Source: 67-14 sp963766115 (GTDB lineage: Bacteria > Actinomycetota > Thermoleophilia > Solirubrobacterales > 70-9). Taken from it: a DNA stretch of 64,000 nt. The notes under the pieces were generated by a model. It saw only the letters and a list, made by a program, of their open reading frames with translations. It was not told where the DNA came from and did not search any database. The translations under genes were made by a program, and so were the position numbers. Where the stretch lies: contig CAVXYR010000007.1 of the NCBI GenBank assembly GCA_963766115.1, positions 331,911 to 395,910 on the forward strand. The letters run 5' to 3'. This document shows, one piece after another, positions 32,530 through 41,260 of the stretch (the first letter of the stretch is position 1; each line of letters opens with the position of its first letter).

Positions 32530-33806
32530 TCCCGGCGGTGCCCCGTCTCGCCGACGGCCGGTGGAGGCCGGCCCGGATCTGGTGCCTGGGGCTTGCCGCC
32601 GCCCTGACCGGACTGGTCTTCTGTTGCGCCACGCCGAAGTCGGGTGATGCCGCGAGCCCACCCAAGCTGGAGGCCAGGGCCTGGGCGCTGATCGACGCCC
32701 GGACCGGAGAGACGCTCGCCGGTCGCGCTCTGAAGCGGCGCCTGCCGATGGCGAGCACCACCAAGATGATGACCGCCTATCTCGCGATCCGGGACCTGCC
32801 GCTCGGGAAGGTCGTCAAGGCGGCCCCTTACCAGCCGATTCCGGGCGAGTCGCTGATGGGTCTCGAGGCCGGCCAGAAGGTTTCGGTCCGTGACCTGCTG
32901 TACGGGTTGGTCCTGCTGAGCGGAAACGACGCCGCGGTCACGCTGGCGGTCGCCGATTCGGGCTCGGTCGGGTCGTTCGTGAAGAAGATGAACCGCACCG
33001 CCCTCCGGCTCGGCCTGAAGGACACGCATTACGAGGATCCGGTCGGGCTCGACGGCAAGGCCCAGTATTCGAGCGCACAAGATCTGACCAGGCTGGGCCG
33101 CGCCCTGATGCAGATCCCCAGGTTCCGTCCGATCGCATCGGCGAGATCGGCGAAGCTCAGCAGCTACCGACCGCCGGTCGAGATCGAGTCGACCAACGAC
33201 TTCGTGCTCGACAACGAGTGGGCCAAGGGGATCAAGACGGGGCATACGTTCGGGGCCGGATACGTGCTGGCCTCCGACGGGCGCCGGAAGGCGACCGAAC
33301 TGATCGGGGCAGTGATGGGAACCGCCAGCGAGGCCGCTCGCGACGGTGAGTCGGTCCGCCTGCTCGACTACGGGTTCTCGCTTTACACCAAGCGGGTTCC
33401 GATCCGCCCCGGCAGGAGGATCGCCGAGGTCCCGGTCAGGTACATCGATGAAGATCTCGGCCTGGTTTCGCGGCGCCCGGTCCGGACCGGGGTCCGAAAG
33501 GGGGAGAAGCTGGTGACCAGGATCCTGGTCCCGGATGAGGTCACCGGCCCGATCGGAAAAGGGGCCCCGATCGGCCGGGCGGTGACCACGCTGGACGGTG
33601 AACGGATAGCTGTCGTACGGCTGGTGGCTGCGCGGTCGGTCGCGGAGCCGACCCTGCTCGAGAAGGCCCGGAGCCGGCTCGCGGTCGGGCTGATTTCACT
33701 CGCGGTCCTCCTGTCGGTCATAATCGGGCTGTACCTGGTGCTCAGACATCGCCAGTCCAAGAAGATGCAGAAGAGGTTGGAGCGCTTGCCACGGAGACAG
33801 GGATGA
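32526..33806 (+). CDS. dacF: D-alanyl-D-alanine carboxypeptidase (PBP5/DacF type)
   Basis: Trims the terminal D-Ala of peptidoglycan stem peptides. An export signal (ICLGL-like hydrophobic stretch, residues ~17-36) is followed by the S11 peptidase domain: SxxK in MASTTKMM, SxN in LSGNDAA, and KTG in IKTGHTFGAGY. A C-terminal beta domain follows, then a membrane anchor (LAVGLISLAVLLSVIIGLYL) and a short basic tail. TTG 32526 overlaps the LysM stop. The 426-residue length is normal. The stop overlaps the PfkB kinase start. Confidence 0.92.
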   Translation: MIPAVPRLADGRWRPARIWCLGLAAALTGLVFCCATPKSGDAASPPKLEARAWALIDARTGETLAGRALKRRLPMASTTKMMTAYLAIRDLPLGKVVKAAPYQPIPGESLMGLEAGQKVSVRDLLYGLVLLSGNDAAVTLAVADSGSVGSFVKKMNRTALRLGLKDTHYEDPVGLDGKAQYSSAQDLTRLGRALMQIPRFRPIASARSAKLSSYRPPVEIESTNDFVLDNEWAKGIKTGHTFGAGYVLASDGRRKATELIGAVMGTASEAARDGESVRLLDYGFSLYTKRVPIRPGRRIAEVPVRYIDEDLGLVSRRPVRTGVRKGEKLVTRILVPDEVTGPIGKGAPIGRAVTTLDGERIAVVRLVAARSVAEPTLLEKARSRLAVGLISLAVLLSVIIGLYLVLRHRQSKKMQKRLERLPRRQG

Positions 33807-34759
33807 TCATTTCGGTAACACTGAATGCGGCGATCGACCGGACCGTCGCCGTACCTAACTTCAACCGGGGACACCGCCACCGCTCGGTCGAGAGCCGCAC
33901 CGTGCCTGGCGGCAAGGGGATCAACGTCGCCCGGGCCCTCGGGCTGCTCGGACGTCCGGTGATCGCAACCGGACTGGTCGGAGGCCCGACCGGGGAGCGG
34001 GTGCTCGACCAGCTCTCGGAAGAGTCGCTGCTGACCGACTTCATCCGGATCTCCGGGGAAACCCGGAACAACCTTGCGGTGATCGATCCGACGTCCGGGG
34101 AGCAGACCGAGATCAACGAGCGCGGGCCGACCGTGCACCCCGAGGAGATATTGCAGTTCATCGAGCGGATCGAATACCTCGCCGGAGGAGCGAGGCTCTG
34201 CGTACTGGCCGGCAGCCTGCCGCCCGGCGTCGACATCGATTTCTACGCGAAGCTGGTGGCGACCATGCGCAGCCGGGGCATACCGGTGCTGCTCGATTCG
34301 GAGGGTGAGGCGATGTCGGCCGGCATGCGGGCCGGGCCCCAGATGATCACCCCCAACAAGCTGGAGGCCGAGGAACTGGTCGGGCATGAGTTCGAATCGC
34401 GCGAGGAGCTGTTTGCGGTCCTCCGGGAACTGGTGGCACTCGGCCCGGCGGAGGCGGCGATCACCCTGCCCGACGGATGTGTCGCGATCGTCGGCGAAGG
34501 CGCCGAACAACGGATGCTCGAAGTGATGATCGAACCGCTCGAGCCGATCTCGACGGTGGGCTCCGGCGACGCGTTCGTCGCCGGTTACACGGCGGCGTTG
34601 TTCGACGGCCTCAGCCCTGAGCGCTGTCTCGCTTACGGGGTGGCCTGTGGTGCCGAGTCGACCCAGCATCTGGGCGCCGGCTGGCTGGATCGCGCGCGGG
34701 CGGAAAGCCTGCTCGACAGCGTCGAAGTGCGTCAGGTCAAGACCCCGGCAGGGGTCTGA
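33803..34759 (+). CDS. PfkB-family hexose kinase (1-phosphofructokinase-like)
   Basis: Ribokinase-fold sugar kinase of 318 residues. It begins MIISVTLNAAIDRTVAVPNF, a FruK/LacC/PfkB-type start. It has the first signature PGGKGINVARALGLLG and the second STVGSGDAFVAGYTAAL with the catalytic Asp. No fructose PTS genes are nearby, so 1-phosphofructokinase, tagatose-6-phosphate kinase and 6-phosphofructokinase remain possible. ATGA overlap with dacF. Confidence 0.88.
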   Translation: MIISVTLNAAIDRTVAVPNFNRGHRHRSVESRTVPGGKGINVARALGLLGRPVIATGLVGGPTGERVLDQLSEESLLTDFIRISGETRNNLAVIDPTSGEQTEINERGPTVHPEEILQFIERIEYLAGGARLCVLAGSLPPGVDIDFYAKLVATMRSRGIPVLLDSEGEAMSAGMRAGPQMITPNKLEAEELVGHEFESREELFAVLRELVALGPAEAAITLPDGCVAIVGEGAEQRMLEVMIEPLEPISTVGSGDAFVAGYTAALFDGLSPERCLAYGVACGAESTQHLGAGWLDRARAESLLDSVEVRQVKTPAGV

Positions 34760-34792
34760 AGCCGGGGCAGGCTGTCAAAGCCGCAGCCCTAC

Positions 34793-34798
34793 TAGAAT
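34793..34798 (+). promoter_or_regulatory. Possible -10 box of guaB3-guaA
   Basis: TAGAAT lies about 55 bases before the guaB3 start in the only gap of this stretch. No good -35 box was found at 16-18 bases upstream. GGAGG follows, 5-6 nt before the TTG start. Confidence 0.35.
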
Positions 34799-34852
34799 CG
34801 TCCGACGGCGTGAGTAGCCTGCCCCTTTCAACCGCAGCCCTGGAGGACCTAA

Positions 34853-36058
34853 TTGGAAATTGAGATCGGCCGAGGCAAGAAGGGCCGACGCGCTTACGGG
34901 TTCGACGATGTGGCGATCGTGCCGTCTCGTCGCACCCGGGACCCTGACGACATCGACATCAGCTGGACGCTGGGTCCCTATCGCTTCGACCTGCCGCTGG
35001 TGGCCTCCGCCATGGACGGAGTGGTCAGCCCGGAGACGGCCGTCCTCGTGCACAAGCTCGGCGGGCTCGGCGTGCTCAACCTCGAGGGCATCTGGACCCG
35101 GTTCGAGGACGCCGAGGACCAGCTCGAGAAGATCTCGAAGTCGCCGCGCGAAGTAGCGACCAAGCTGATGCAGGAGATTTACGAGACCCCGGTCAAGCCG
35201 GAGCTGATCGCCCGGCGGGTGGCCGAAATCAAGGCCGCCGGAGCGGTGGTCTGCGGTTCGCTGACCCCCCAGAAGGTCCGGGAGAACTACGAGGTGGCGG
35301 TCGAGGCCGGACTCGACATCCTGGTGATCCAGGGAACCGTGATCTCGGCCGAGCACGTCTCGACCACGGTTGAACCACTCAACCTGAAGGAGTTCATCTC
35401 CGAGGTACCGGTGCCGACCGTGGTCGGCGGCTGCGCCTCGTACTCGACCGGGCTCCACCTGATGCGGACCGGTGCGGTCGGGGTCCTGGTCGGCGTCGGC
35501 CCCGGCGCCGCCTGCACCACCCGCGGGGTTCTCGGTATCGGCGTCCCGCAGGCGACCGCGATCGCCGACGTGGCGGCGGCGCGCTCGCAGCACATGCTGG
35601 AGACCGGCGAATACGTGAACGTGATCGGCGACGGCGGCATGCGCACCGGCGGCGATATCTCGAAGGCGATCGCCTGCGGCGCAGATGCGGTCATGATCGG
35701 CTCGCCGCTGGCCCGTGCCAAGGAGGCGCCCGGTCGCGGCTATCACTGGGGTATGGCGACTTTCCACTCGTCGCTGCCCCGTGGCACCCGGGTCGCGACC
35801 GTCCAGGACGGCACCATGGAAGAGATCCTGCTCGGTCCGGCTCATGAGAACGACGGCACCTTCAACCTGATGGGCGCGCTGAGGACCTCGATGGCCACCT
35901 GTGGCTACGAGGACATCCGTTCGTTCCAGCGGGCCGAAGTCATGGTCGCCCCGGCTCTCATGAGCGAGGGCAAGAAGCTTCAGAACGAGCAGTCGGTGGG
36001 GATGGGATCGAACGGCCGGGCGGCTGTGTCCGCGGGGGTCGGAGTGGCCGACGACTGA
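34853..36058 (+). CDS. guaB3: GuaB3-type IMP dehydrogenase family protein
   Basis: TIM-barrel IMPDH-family protein without CBS domains, the actinobacterial GuaB3 type. The 401 residues begin MEIEIGRGKKGRRAYGFDDV. The substrate loop GVGPGAACTTRGVLGIGVPQ has the nucleophilic Cys, and GDGGMRTGGDISKAIACGAD binds phosphate. Members have been linked to IMP or GMP interconversion; the exact reaction is unsettled. TTG start with GGAGG upstream, overlapping guaA by 1 nt. Confidence 0.9.
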   Translation: MEIEIGRGKKGRRAYGFDDVAIVPSRRTRDPDDIDISWTLGPYRFDLPLVASAMDGVVSPETAVLVHKLGGLGVLNLEGIWTRFEDAEDQLEKISKSPREVATKLMQEIYETPVKPELIARRVAEIKAAGAVVCGSLTPQKVRENYEVAVEAGLDILVIQGTVISAEHVSTTVEPLNLKEFISEVPVPTVVGGCASYSTGLHLMRTGAVGVLVGVGPGAACTTRGVLGIGVPQATAIADVAAARSQHMLETGEYVNVIGDGGMRTGGDISKAIACGADAVMIGSPLARAKEAPGRGYHWGMATFHSSLPRGTRVATVQDGTMEEILLGPAHENDGTFNLMGALRTSMATCGYEDIRSFQRAEVMVAPALMSEGKKLQNEQSVGMGSNGRAAVSAGVGVADD

Positions 36059-37605
36059 TGTCGGTCGCCACAATCGAAGAGGTCCTGGTCCTCGATTTCG
36101 GCGGCCAGTATTCCCAGCTCATCGCGCGCCGCATCCGTGAATGCGGCGTTTTTGCCGAGCTCCTTCCGGCCTCGGCTCCGGTCGAGAGGATCCTCAAGCG
36201 GAGGCCCAAGGCCCTGGTGCTCTCCGGAGGCCCGGCTTCGGTCCACGACCCGGGGGCCCCCGCATTCCCGGAGCAGCTGATCGAGCTGGGCGTTCCCGTT
36301 CTGGGGATCTGTTACGGCATGCAGGCGATGGCGAAAGCGCTCGGCGGTACTGTCGAGGCGGCCGAGTCGGGCGAATTCGGAAGGACCGACCTGACCGTGA
36401 TCGGCGACGGCGGGATGCTGCTCGGCGGCCTGCCGACCGAGCAGCACTGCTGGATGAGCCATCGCGATTCAGTCACTGAGGCCCCTCCCGGCTTCAGCCC
36501 GATAGCGGCTTCACCCGGTTCCCCGGTGGCGGCCCTGGAGTCGCCCGGGCAGGGCCTTTACGGCATCCAGTTTCATCCCGAGGTCGTGCACACCCCGTAC
36601 GGCACCGAGGTGCTCAACCGGTTCCTGCGCGAAGTCGCCGGGTGTGAGCAGCAGTGGAACCCGGCTTCGGTCGTGGCCGAGCAGGTCAAGTCGATCAGGG
36701 ACCAGGTCGGCGAGGGCAAGGTGATCTGCGGGCTGTCCGGCGGAGTCGATTCGTCGGTCGCGGCCAAACTCGTGCACGAGGCGATCGGTGAGAACCTGAC
36801 CTGCGTATTCGTCGATCACGGGCTGATGCGGTCCAACGAAGCGGAGCAGGTGGTTGATGCGTTCGGTCATTTCGGCATTCCGCTGGTCCACGTCGACGCC
36901 GAGGAGCGCTTTCTCAAGCGCCTGGCAGGAGTGACCGACCCCGAGACCAAGCGCAAGATCATCGGCGAAGAATTCATCCGGGTCTTCGAAGAAGAGGCGA
37001 CCAGGCTCGAGGACGTCGACTACCTGGTCCAGGGCACGCTCTACTCGGACGTGATCGAGTCCGGTGGAAGCGACCATGCGGCGACGATCAAGTCCCACCA
37101 CAACGTCGGCGGGCTGCCCGAGGATCTTGATTTCGAGCTGGTCGAGCCGCTTCGGATGCTTTTCAAGGACGAGGTGCGGGCGGTCGGCACCGAACTCGGC
37201 CTCCCCGACCGCATGGTCTGGCGCCAGCCGTTCCCGGGCCCGGGGCTCGGCATCCGGATCATCGGTGGCGAGGTCAACCGCGAGCGGCTCGACATCCTGC
37301 GCGCCGCCGACCACATACTCCAGGAGGAAATCAGGGCCGGCAACCTCTACCGCTCACTCTGGCAGTCGTTCTGCATCCTGCCGGCCATCCGCTCGGTCGG
37401 AGTGCAGGGCGACGGGCGAACCTACGCCTATCCGATCGTGATCCGGGCGGTCACTTCGGAAGACGCGATGACCGCCGACTGGGCCCGGCTGCCCTACGAC
37501 CTGCTCGAGAAGGTTTCGAACCGGATCATCAACGAGGTCTCGGGGGTCAACCGGGTCGCTCTGGATATCTCCTCGAAGCCTCCGTCGACGATCGAGTGGG
37601 AGTAG
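36058..37605 (+). CDS. guaA: GMP synthase (glutamine-hydrolysing)
   Basis: Amidates XMP to GMP. Residues 1-200: class I glutamine amidotransferase (LDFGGQYSQLIARRIRE, nucleophile Cys in GICYGMQ, His/Glu in FHPEV). Residues ~215-400: ATP pyrophosphatase with the P-loop SGGVDSSVAAKL and a GTLYSDVIESGG segment. C-terminal dimerisation domain ends DISSKPPSTIEWE. 515 residues, normal. TGATG coupling with guaB3; the unit ends at the terminator 37609-37635. Confidence 0.97.
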   Translation: MSVATIEEVLVLDFGGQYSQLIARRIRECGVFAELLPASAPVERILKRRPKALVLSGGPASVHDPGAPAFPEQLIELGVPVLGICYGMQAMAKALGGTVEAAESGEFGRTDLTVIGDGGMLLGGLPTEQHCWMSHRDSVTEAPPGFSPIAASPGSPVAALESPGQGLYGIQFHPEVVHTPYGTEVLNRFLREVAGCEQQWNPASVVAEQVKSIRDQVGEGKVICGLSGGVDSSVAAKLVHEAIGENLTCVFVDHGLMRSNEAEQVVDAFGHFGIPLVHVDAEERFLKRLAGVTDPETKRKIIGEEFIRVFEEEATRLEDVDYLVQGTLYSDVIESGGSDHAATIKSHHNVGGLPEDLDFELVEPLRMLFKDEVRAVGTELGLPDRMVWRQPFPGPGLGIRIIGGEVNRERLDILRAADHILQEEIRAGNLYRSLWQSFCILPAIRSVGVQGDGRTYAYPIVIRAVTSEDAMTADWARLPYDLLEKVSNRIINEVSGVNRVALDISSKPPSTIEWE

Positions 37606-37608
37606 GCC

Positions 37609-37635
37609 GACTCCGCCCGGGCCGCGGGTCTTTTT
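37609..37635 (+). terminator. Intrinsic terminator after guaA
   Basis: GAC, bulged T, CCGC, loop CCGGGCC, GCGG, GTC forms a 7-bp stem with one bulge, followed directly by TTTTT. It starts 4 nt after the guaA stop. Confidence 0.7.
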
Positions 37636-37666
37636 CAAGCCTTCACAGCGTGTGTGGGTGGGACAC

Positions 37667-39046
37667 CTAGTGCCGGCCGGAGACGGAATCGACCGTCCGG
37701 GCCAGCAGTGAGGGCCTGCCGGTGCGGAGCTCGATCCTGTCGGCCTGGCTGTAGAGCGCATGGATCGAATGGATCGCCCCGAAACGCAGGGGCTCCACCT
37801 CCCACCGGGGCGGGCGGTGCCCAACCCAGGGAAGCCCGGTCAGGTTCGTTTGCCGGTCGAGCAGCAGATCGCGCAGGATTCTGGCGGCCAGATTGGCGGC
37901 GGCCACACCTTGGCCGGTGTATCCCCCGGCGCGGGCCAGTCCGGTCCCGGGCTCGGCGTGCACGCTGACACACCAGTCGCGTGGCACTCCCAGCACGCCG
38001 GACCAGGCGTGGTCGACTCCGGCCCCGGCCACGGCCGGGAACATCGAATCGAGTTTGGCCTTGAGTGACTTCACGGTCACGTCGGCGGTCTTGGCACCGA
38101 AGTCAGGCTGCGAGCCGAATCGGTAGGGAACGCCGCGACCGCCGATCGCGATCCGGCCGTCGGTTGTCCGCTGCGAGTAGATGTAGACGTTGGCGTTGTC
38201 GCCGAGCGTCTCGAAGCCGTTCCAGCCGATCCCTTCCCAGACTTCCTCGGAAAGCGGCTCGGTAACGATCATCGAGCTGTTGAGCGCCACGAGCTCCCGG
38301 CCCTGGCCGCGCAGGCTCGCGGTGTAACCCTCGGTCGCCCGCACCACCCAGTCGGCGGTCACCGTGCCGCGCTCGGCGATCGCCTCGTGCGGCCGGATCT
38401 CCCCGACCCGGGTGGATTCGTGGATGGTTACACCGAGGCTCTCGACCAGATCGGCAAGGCCGCCGACCAGTCGTCCCGGGTGGACCCGTGCCATGTGCGG
38501 CGTGTACGAGGCACACCGGCCTCCGGCCACCCTGATCCGAGCTTCCAGTTCGGGGCGTTCGAGCAGGTGCAGGTCGGCCTCCTCGAGACCCCAGCTCTGC
38601 CGGATATTCCCGACCCTCGATCTGAGCCGCCGTTCCTGGGCGGAGTTGACCGCGACCGAAAGCCCGCCCCCCTTGTGGAAGTCGGCCTCGATGCCTTCCC
38701 GTTCGATTACCCCGCCGATCTCGTCGACCGTGTCGATCAGCTCCTGCTGGAGGGCAAACACGCCGGCCTTCCCTCCGCGCCTGGCGTACCGCTTCGGGGA
38801 GCCTTCGCAAAAACCCATCACCCAGCCACCGTTTCTGCCGGAAGCGCCGTATCCGGCGAACTCGCTTTCCAGCACCACCACGTTCAGCGACGGGTCGGCC
38901 TTCTTCAGGTAGTAGGCGGTCCAGAGACCGGTGAATCCGGCTCCGACGATCGCCACGTCGGCCCGGACCGATTCGTCGAGTGGGGGTCGCGGCCGGGGCG
39001 GACCCCCGGTTGAACGGTGCCAGAAGCCGAGCTCACCGACGCGCAT
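37667..39046 (-). CDS. FAD-dependent oxidoreductase (DAO family)
   Basis: D-amino-acid-oxidase-fold flavoprotein of 459 residues, close to gamma-glutamylputrescine oxidase/PuuB-like members. N-terminal FWHRSTGGPPRPRPPL, then FAD loop VAIVGAGFTGLWTAYYLKK, GYGASGRNGGWVMGF, and a C-terminal GYTGQGVAAANLAARI. It probably oxidises an amine or amino acid. ATG 39046 overlaps the end of the Zur gene by 14 nt, so it may be read through from the zinc operon. No metal link is obvious. Confidence 0.85.
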   Translation of the reverse strand: MRVGELGFWHRSTGGPPRPRPPLDESVRADVAIVGAGFTGLWTAYYLKKADPSLNVVVLESEFAGYGASGRNGGWVMGFCEGSPKRYARRGGKAGVFALQQELIDTVDEIGGVIEREGIEADFHKGGGLSVAVNSAQERRLRSRVGNIRQSWGLEEADLHLLERPELEARIRVAGGRCASYTPHMARVHPGRLVGGLADLVESLGVTIHESTRVGEIRPHEAIAERGTVTADWVVRATEGYTASLRGQGRELVALNSSMIVTEPLSEEVWEGIGWNGFETLGDNANVYIYSQRTTDGRIAIGGRGVPYRFGSQPDFGAKTADVTVKSLKAKLDSMFPAVAGAGVDHAWSGVLGVPRDWCVSVHAEPGTGLARAGGYTGQGVAAANLAARILRDLLLDRQTNLTGLPWVGHRPPRWEVEPLRFGAIHSIHALYSQADRIELRTGRPSLLARTVDSVSGRH

Positions 39047-39566
39047 GGTCCGCGATCATAGTCTCCCGCGCGGCCTTGGCACATTCGGGGCATGTGCCGC
39101 GGAGCGTGATGTCGTGGCTGTCGATCTCGAAGCCGTCGTGTCCGGAGAGGCTGTGGATCGCCCGCTCCAGGCCGGGGTCCTCGAATGGCACGATCTTGCC
39201 GCAACCCGAACAGACGATGTGGTGGTGATGGTGCCCGGCGGGGTCCACCTTCTCGTAGCCCGCCGAGTCGCCTCCCAGGTCGATCTTCTGGACCAGGCCA
39301 AGCTGTTCGAGCTGTTCCAGGGTCCGGTAGACCGTGGCCCGGCCGACTCCGTCAAGGCGTTCGTCCAGCTCGAGCGCGGTAATCGCGCAGGTCTGATGCC
39401 CGATCAACCCGACGACCTGGCTGCGGGATCCTCCCCTGCGGTAGCCGGCCTCGTTCAGCCGGTCCAGGGCATGCTCCGCCCAGGCGGTGCCGGAATCCTC
39501 ACGTCCGGCAGTCGGCGACTCTGGATCGCGTTGCCCCGGCGAACGGGGTCTGTCTGATCGGGCCAT
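39033..39566 (-). CDS. zur: Fur-family regulator, probably Zur
   Basis: A 177-residue Fur-family repressor. A polar N-terminal ~28 residues is followed by the winged helix (LDGVGRATVYRTLEQLEQLGLV) and a dimerisation domain. Metal-site residues lie in AGHHHHHIVCSGCGKIV; two CxxC pairs (CSGC, CPEC) form the structural zinc site. Position as the last transporter-linked gene of a znu operon and a Zur-like inverted repeat upstream of that operon support Zur rather than Fur. Confidence 0.88.
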   Translation of the reverse strand: MARSDRPRSPGQRDPESPTAGREDSGTAWAEHALDRLNEAGYRRGGSRSQVVGLIGHQTCAITALELDERLDGVGRATVYRTLEQLEQLGLVQKIDLGGDSAGYEKVDPAGHHHHHIVCSGCGKIVPFEDPGLERAIHSLSGHDGFEIDSHDITLRGTCPECAKAARETMIADHARR

Positions 39567-39575
39567 CTGGCGATC

Positions 39576-40409
39576 CTAGTGCCGGGCCGCCGCGGTCCCA
39601 TGTCGCAGCCGGCCGGCCGCCGCGGCGAGCAGGTAGCAGAGAACCAGCGCCACGACCACCGACGCTCCGGCTGCTGTCTTCAGATAGTACGAGGCGTAGA
39701 TGCCGGCCACCCCGGCGGCCACGGCCACCGCCGCCGCCGTCAGCATCATCGGCCAGACCCGGCCGGCCAGCAGTCTCGCTGCCGCGGCCGGTCCGACCAG
39801 CATTGCGGCCACCAGGAGGTTCCCGAGGCCCTGGACCGCGACCAGGATCGTCGTCGCGACCAAGCCGAGGAGGACCAGGTTGAGGACTCCGACCGGGACC
39901 CCGAGCGCCGGGCCGGATTCGGGGTCGAACCCGACCGCGAGCAGACGCTCATGAAACAGCCAGAGCACCGCAAGGACGGCCGTGCCGATCGTCGCCGCGA
40001 CCAGTATGTCGGTGATGCTGGTGCCCAGCAGGTCACCGAAGAGCAGCTCCTGGAGCCCGGCGGGGCTGCCCGGCGAAAGCGCGATCAGGACGCCGGCACC
40101 GAACAGCGAGGTGATCACCACGGCGATCGCGGTGTCCGGGCTCTCCCCGGCCATCCTGCCGGCGAAGACGATCAGGATCGAGGCGACCAGGATGCCAACC
40201 GCGCCGCCGAGCAGCAGTGGGGCGCCGATCAGAGCGGCTGCGACCAGGCCCGGGAAGAGCCCGTGGGCGAGGGACTCGGCGCTGTAGGAAAGCTCGTACA
40301 GCACGATCCAGCAGCCGATCGCCCCGCTGACGATTCCGATCAGGGTGATCTCGGCCAGGGCCCTCAGGGTGAAGCCGTAGGAGAGCGGTTCGGCGATCGC
40401 GTCGATCAC
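39576..40409 (-). CDS. znuB: Zinc ABC transporter permease (second permease)
   Basis: ABC-3 family permease of 277 residues with about eight membrane segments. The start FTLRALAEITLIGIVSGAIG and the ESLAHGLFPGLVAAAL loop (permease-ATPase contact) are diagnostic of Zn/Mn/Fe chelate permeases. It pairs with the permease domain of the fusion protein encoded upstream in the same operon. GTG start overlaps the ATPase stop (GTGA). Confidence 0.9.
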   Translation of the reverse strand: MIDAIAEPLSYGFTLRALAEITLIGIVSGAIGCWIVLYELSYSAESLAHGLFPGLVAAALIGAPLLLGGAVGILVASILIVFAGRMAGESPDTAIAVVITSLFGAGVLIALSPGSPAGLQELLFGDLLGTSITDILVAATIGTAVLAVLWLFHERLLAVGFDPESGPALGVPVGVLNLVLLGLVATTILVAVQGLGNLLVAAMLVGPAAAARLLAGRVWPMMLTAAAVAVAAGVAGIYASYYLKTAAGASVVVALVLCYLLAAAAGRLRHGTAAARH

Positions 40410-41260
40410 GGCAGGTCTCCATGGACCGGGTCACGGTGACCGTGATCGTCGTCATGGTGATGGTGGTGGGGCGGGAGTACCCCCTGGCCCGGCTCGCCCG
40501 GGATCTCGACGATGTGGCCGCCGTAGGTGGCCTCGAGCACGCCCCGGTCGAGGACCTCGCCCGGCGGCCCGAACGCGATCTGCCGTCCGTTCAGGCAAAG
40601 AACCCGGTCCCATCCCAGGGTCTGATCGACGTCGTGGGTCGCGATCATCACCGTGTGGCCGTCGGCGGCCAGGTCGTCGATCAGCCGGTCGAGCCGCGCC
40701 GCGCTTTTCGAGTCGAGGCCGGTGTAGGGCTCGTCGAGCAGCAGCAGGTCGGCCTCCGCGGTCAGGGCGCGGGCGATCAGCACCCGCTGGCGCTGGCCCC
40801 CGGAGAGGTCACCGAAGCTGTCGTCTGCCCGGTCGCCCAGGCCGACCAGCTCCAGCGACTCGCAGGCCCGGTCGCGGTCGCCTCGCCCCGGCCGCTGCCA
40901 CCACCTGAGCCTGGCCAGCGCTCCCATGGTCGCGACGTCCAGGCAGGTGACCGGGTAGTCGAGTCGTGAGCGGTCGGACTGCGGGACCGTGGCGCAGGTT
41001 CCCTCGACGGTCAGGCTCCCGGAAAGCGGTTTCAGTTCTCCGAGCAGAGCCCGGAAAAGCGTCGTCTTGCCACCTCCGTTGGGACCCAGCAGACCGATCT
41101 TCGTCCCGGACAGGGCCTCGAACCGGACCCCGGTCAGAGCCGGTCGCGAGTTGTACCCGACCGCCAAATCGATCGCTTCGATCGTCCGACCCGGCTCTGG
41201 GTCGAAACCGGTGCGGGAGCCACCGGCTCCCGCGGGGTGATCTCGTGCGGCGCTATTCAA
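40406..41260 (-). CDS. znuC: Zinc ABC transporter ATPase with His-rich tail
   Basis: ATPase of 284 residues: Walker A GPNGGGKTT, signature LSGGQRQRVLIARAL, Walker B LLLLDEPYTGLD, switch His in MIATHDV. The extreme C-terminus is HHHHHDDDHGHRDPVHG, a likely metal-binding tail unusual for the catalytic subunit. TTG start at 41260 overlaps the fusion gene end. Metal specificity is inferred from the operon. Confidence 0.92.
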   Translation of the reverse strand: MNSAARDHPAGAGGSRTGFDPEPGRTIEAIDLAVGYNSRPALTGVRFEALSGTKIGLLGPNGGGKTTLFRALLGELKPLSGSLTVEGTCATVPQSDRSRLDYPVTCLDVATMGALARLRWWQRPGRGDRDRACESLELVGLGDRADDSFGDLSGGQRQRVLIARALTAEADLLLLDEPYTGLDSKSAARLDRLIDDLAADGHTVMIATHDVDQTLGWDRVLCLNGRQIAFGPPGEVLDRGVLEATYGGHIVEIPGEPGQGVLPPHHHHHDDDHGHRDPVHGDLP

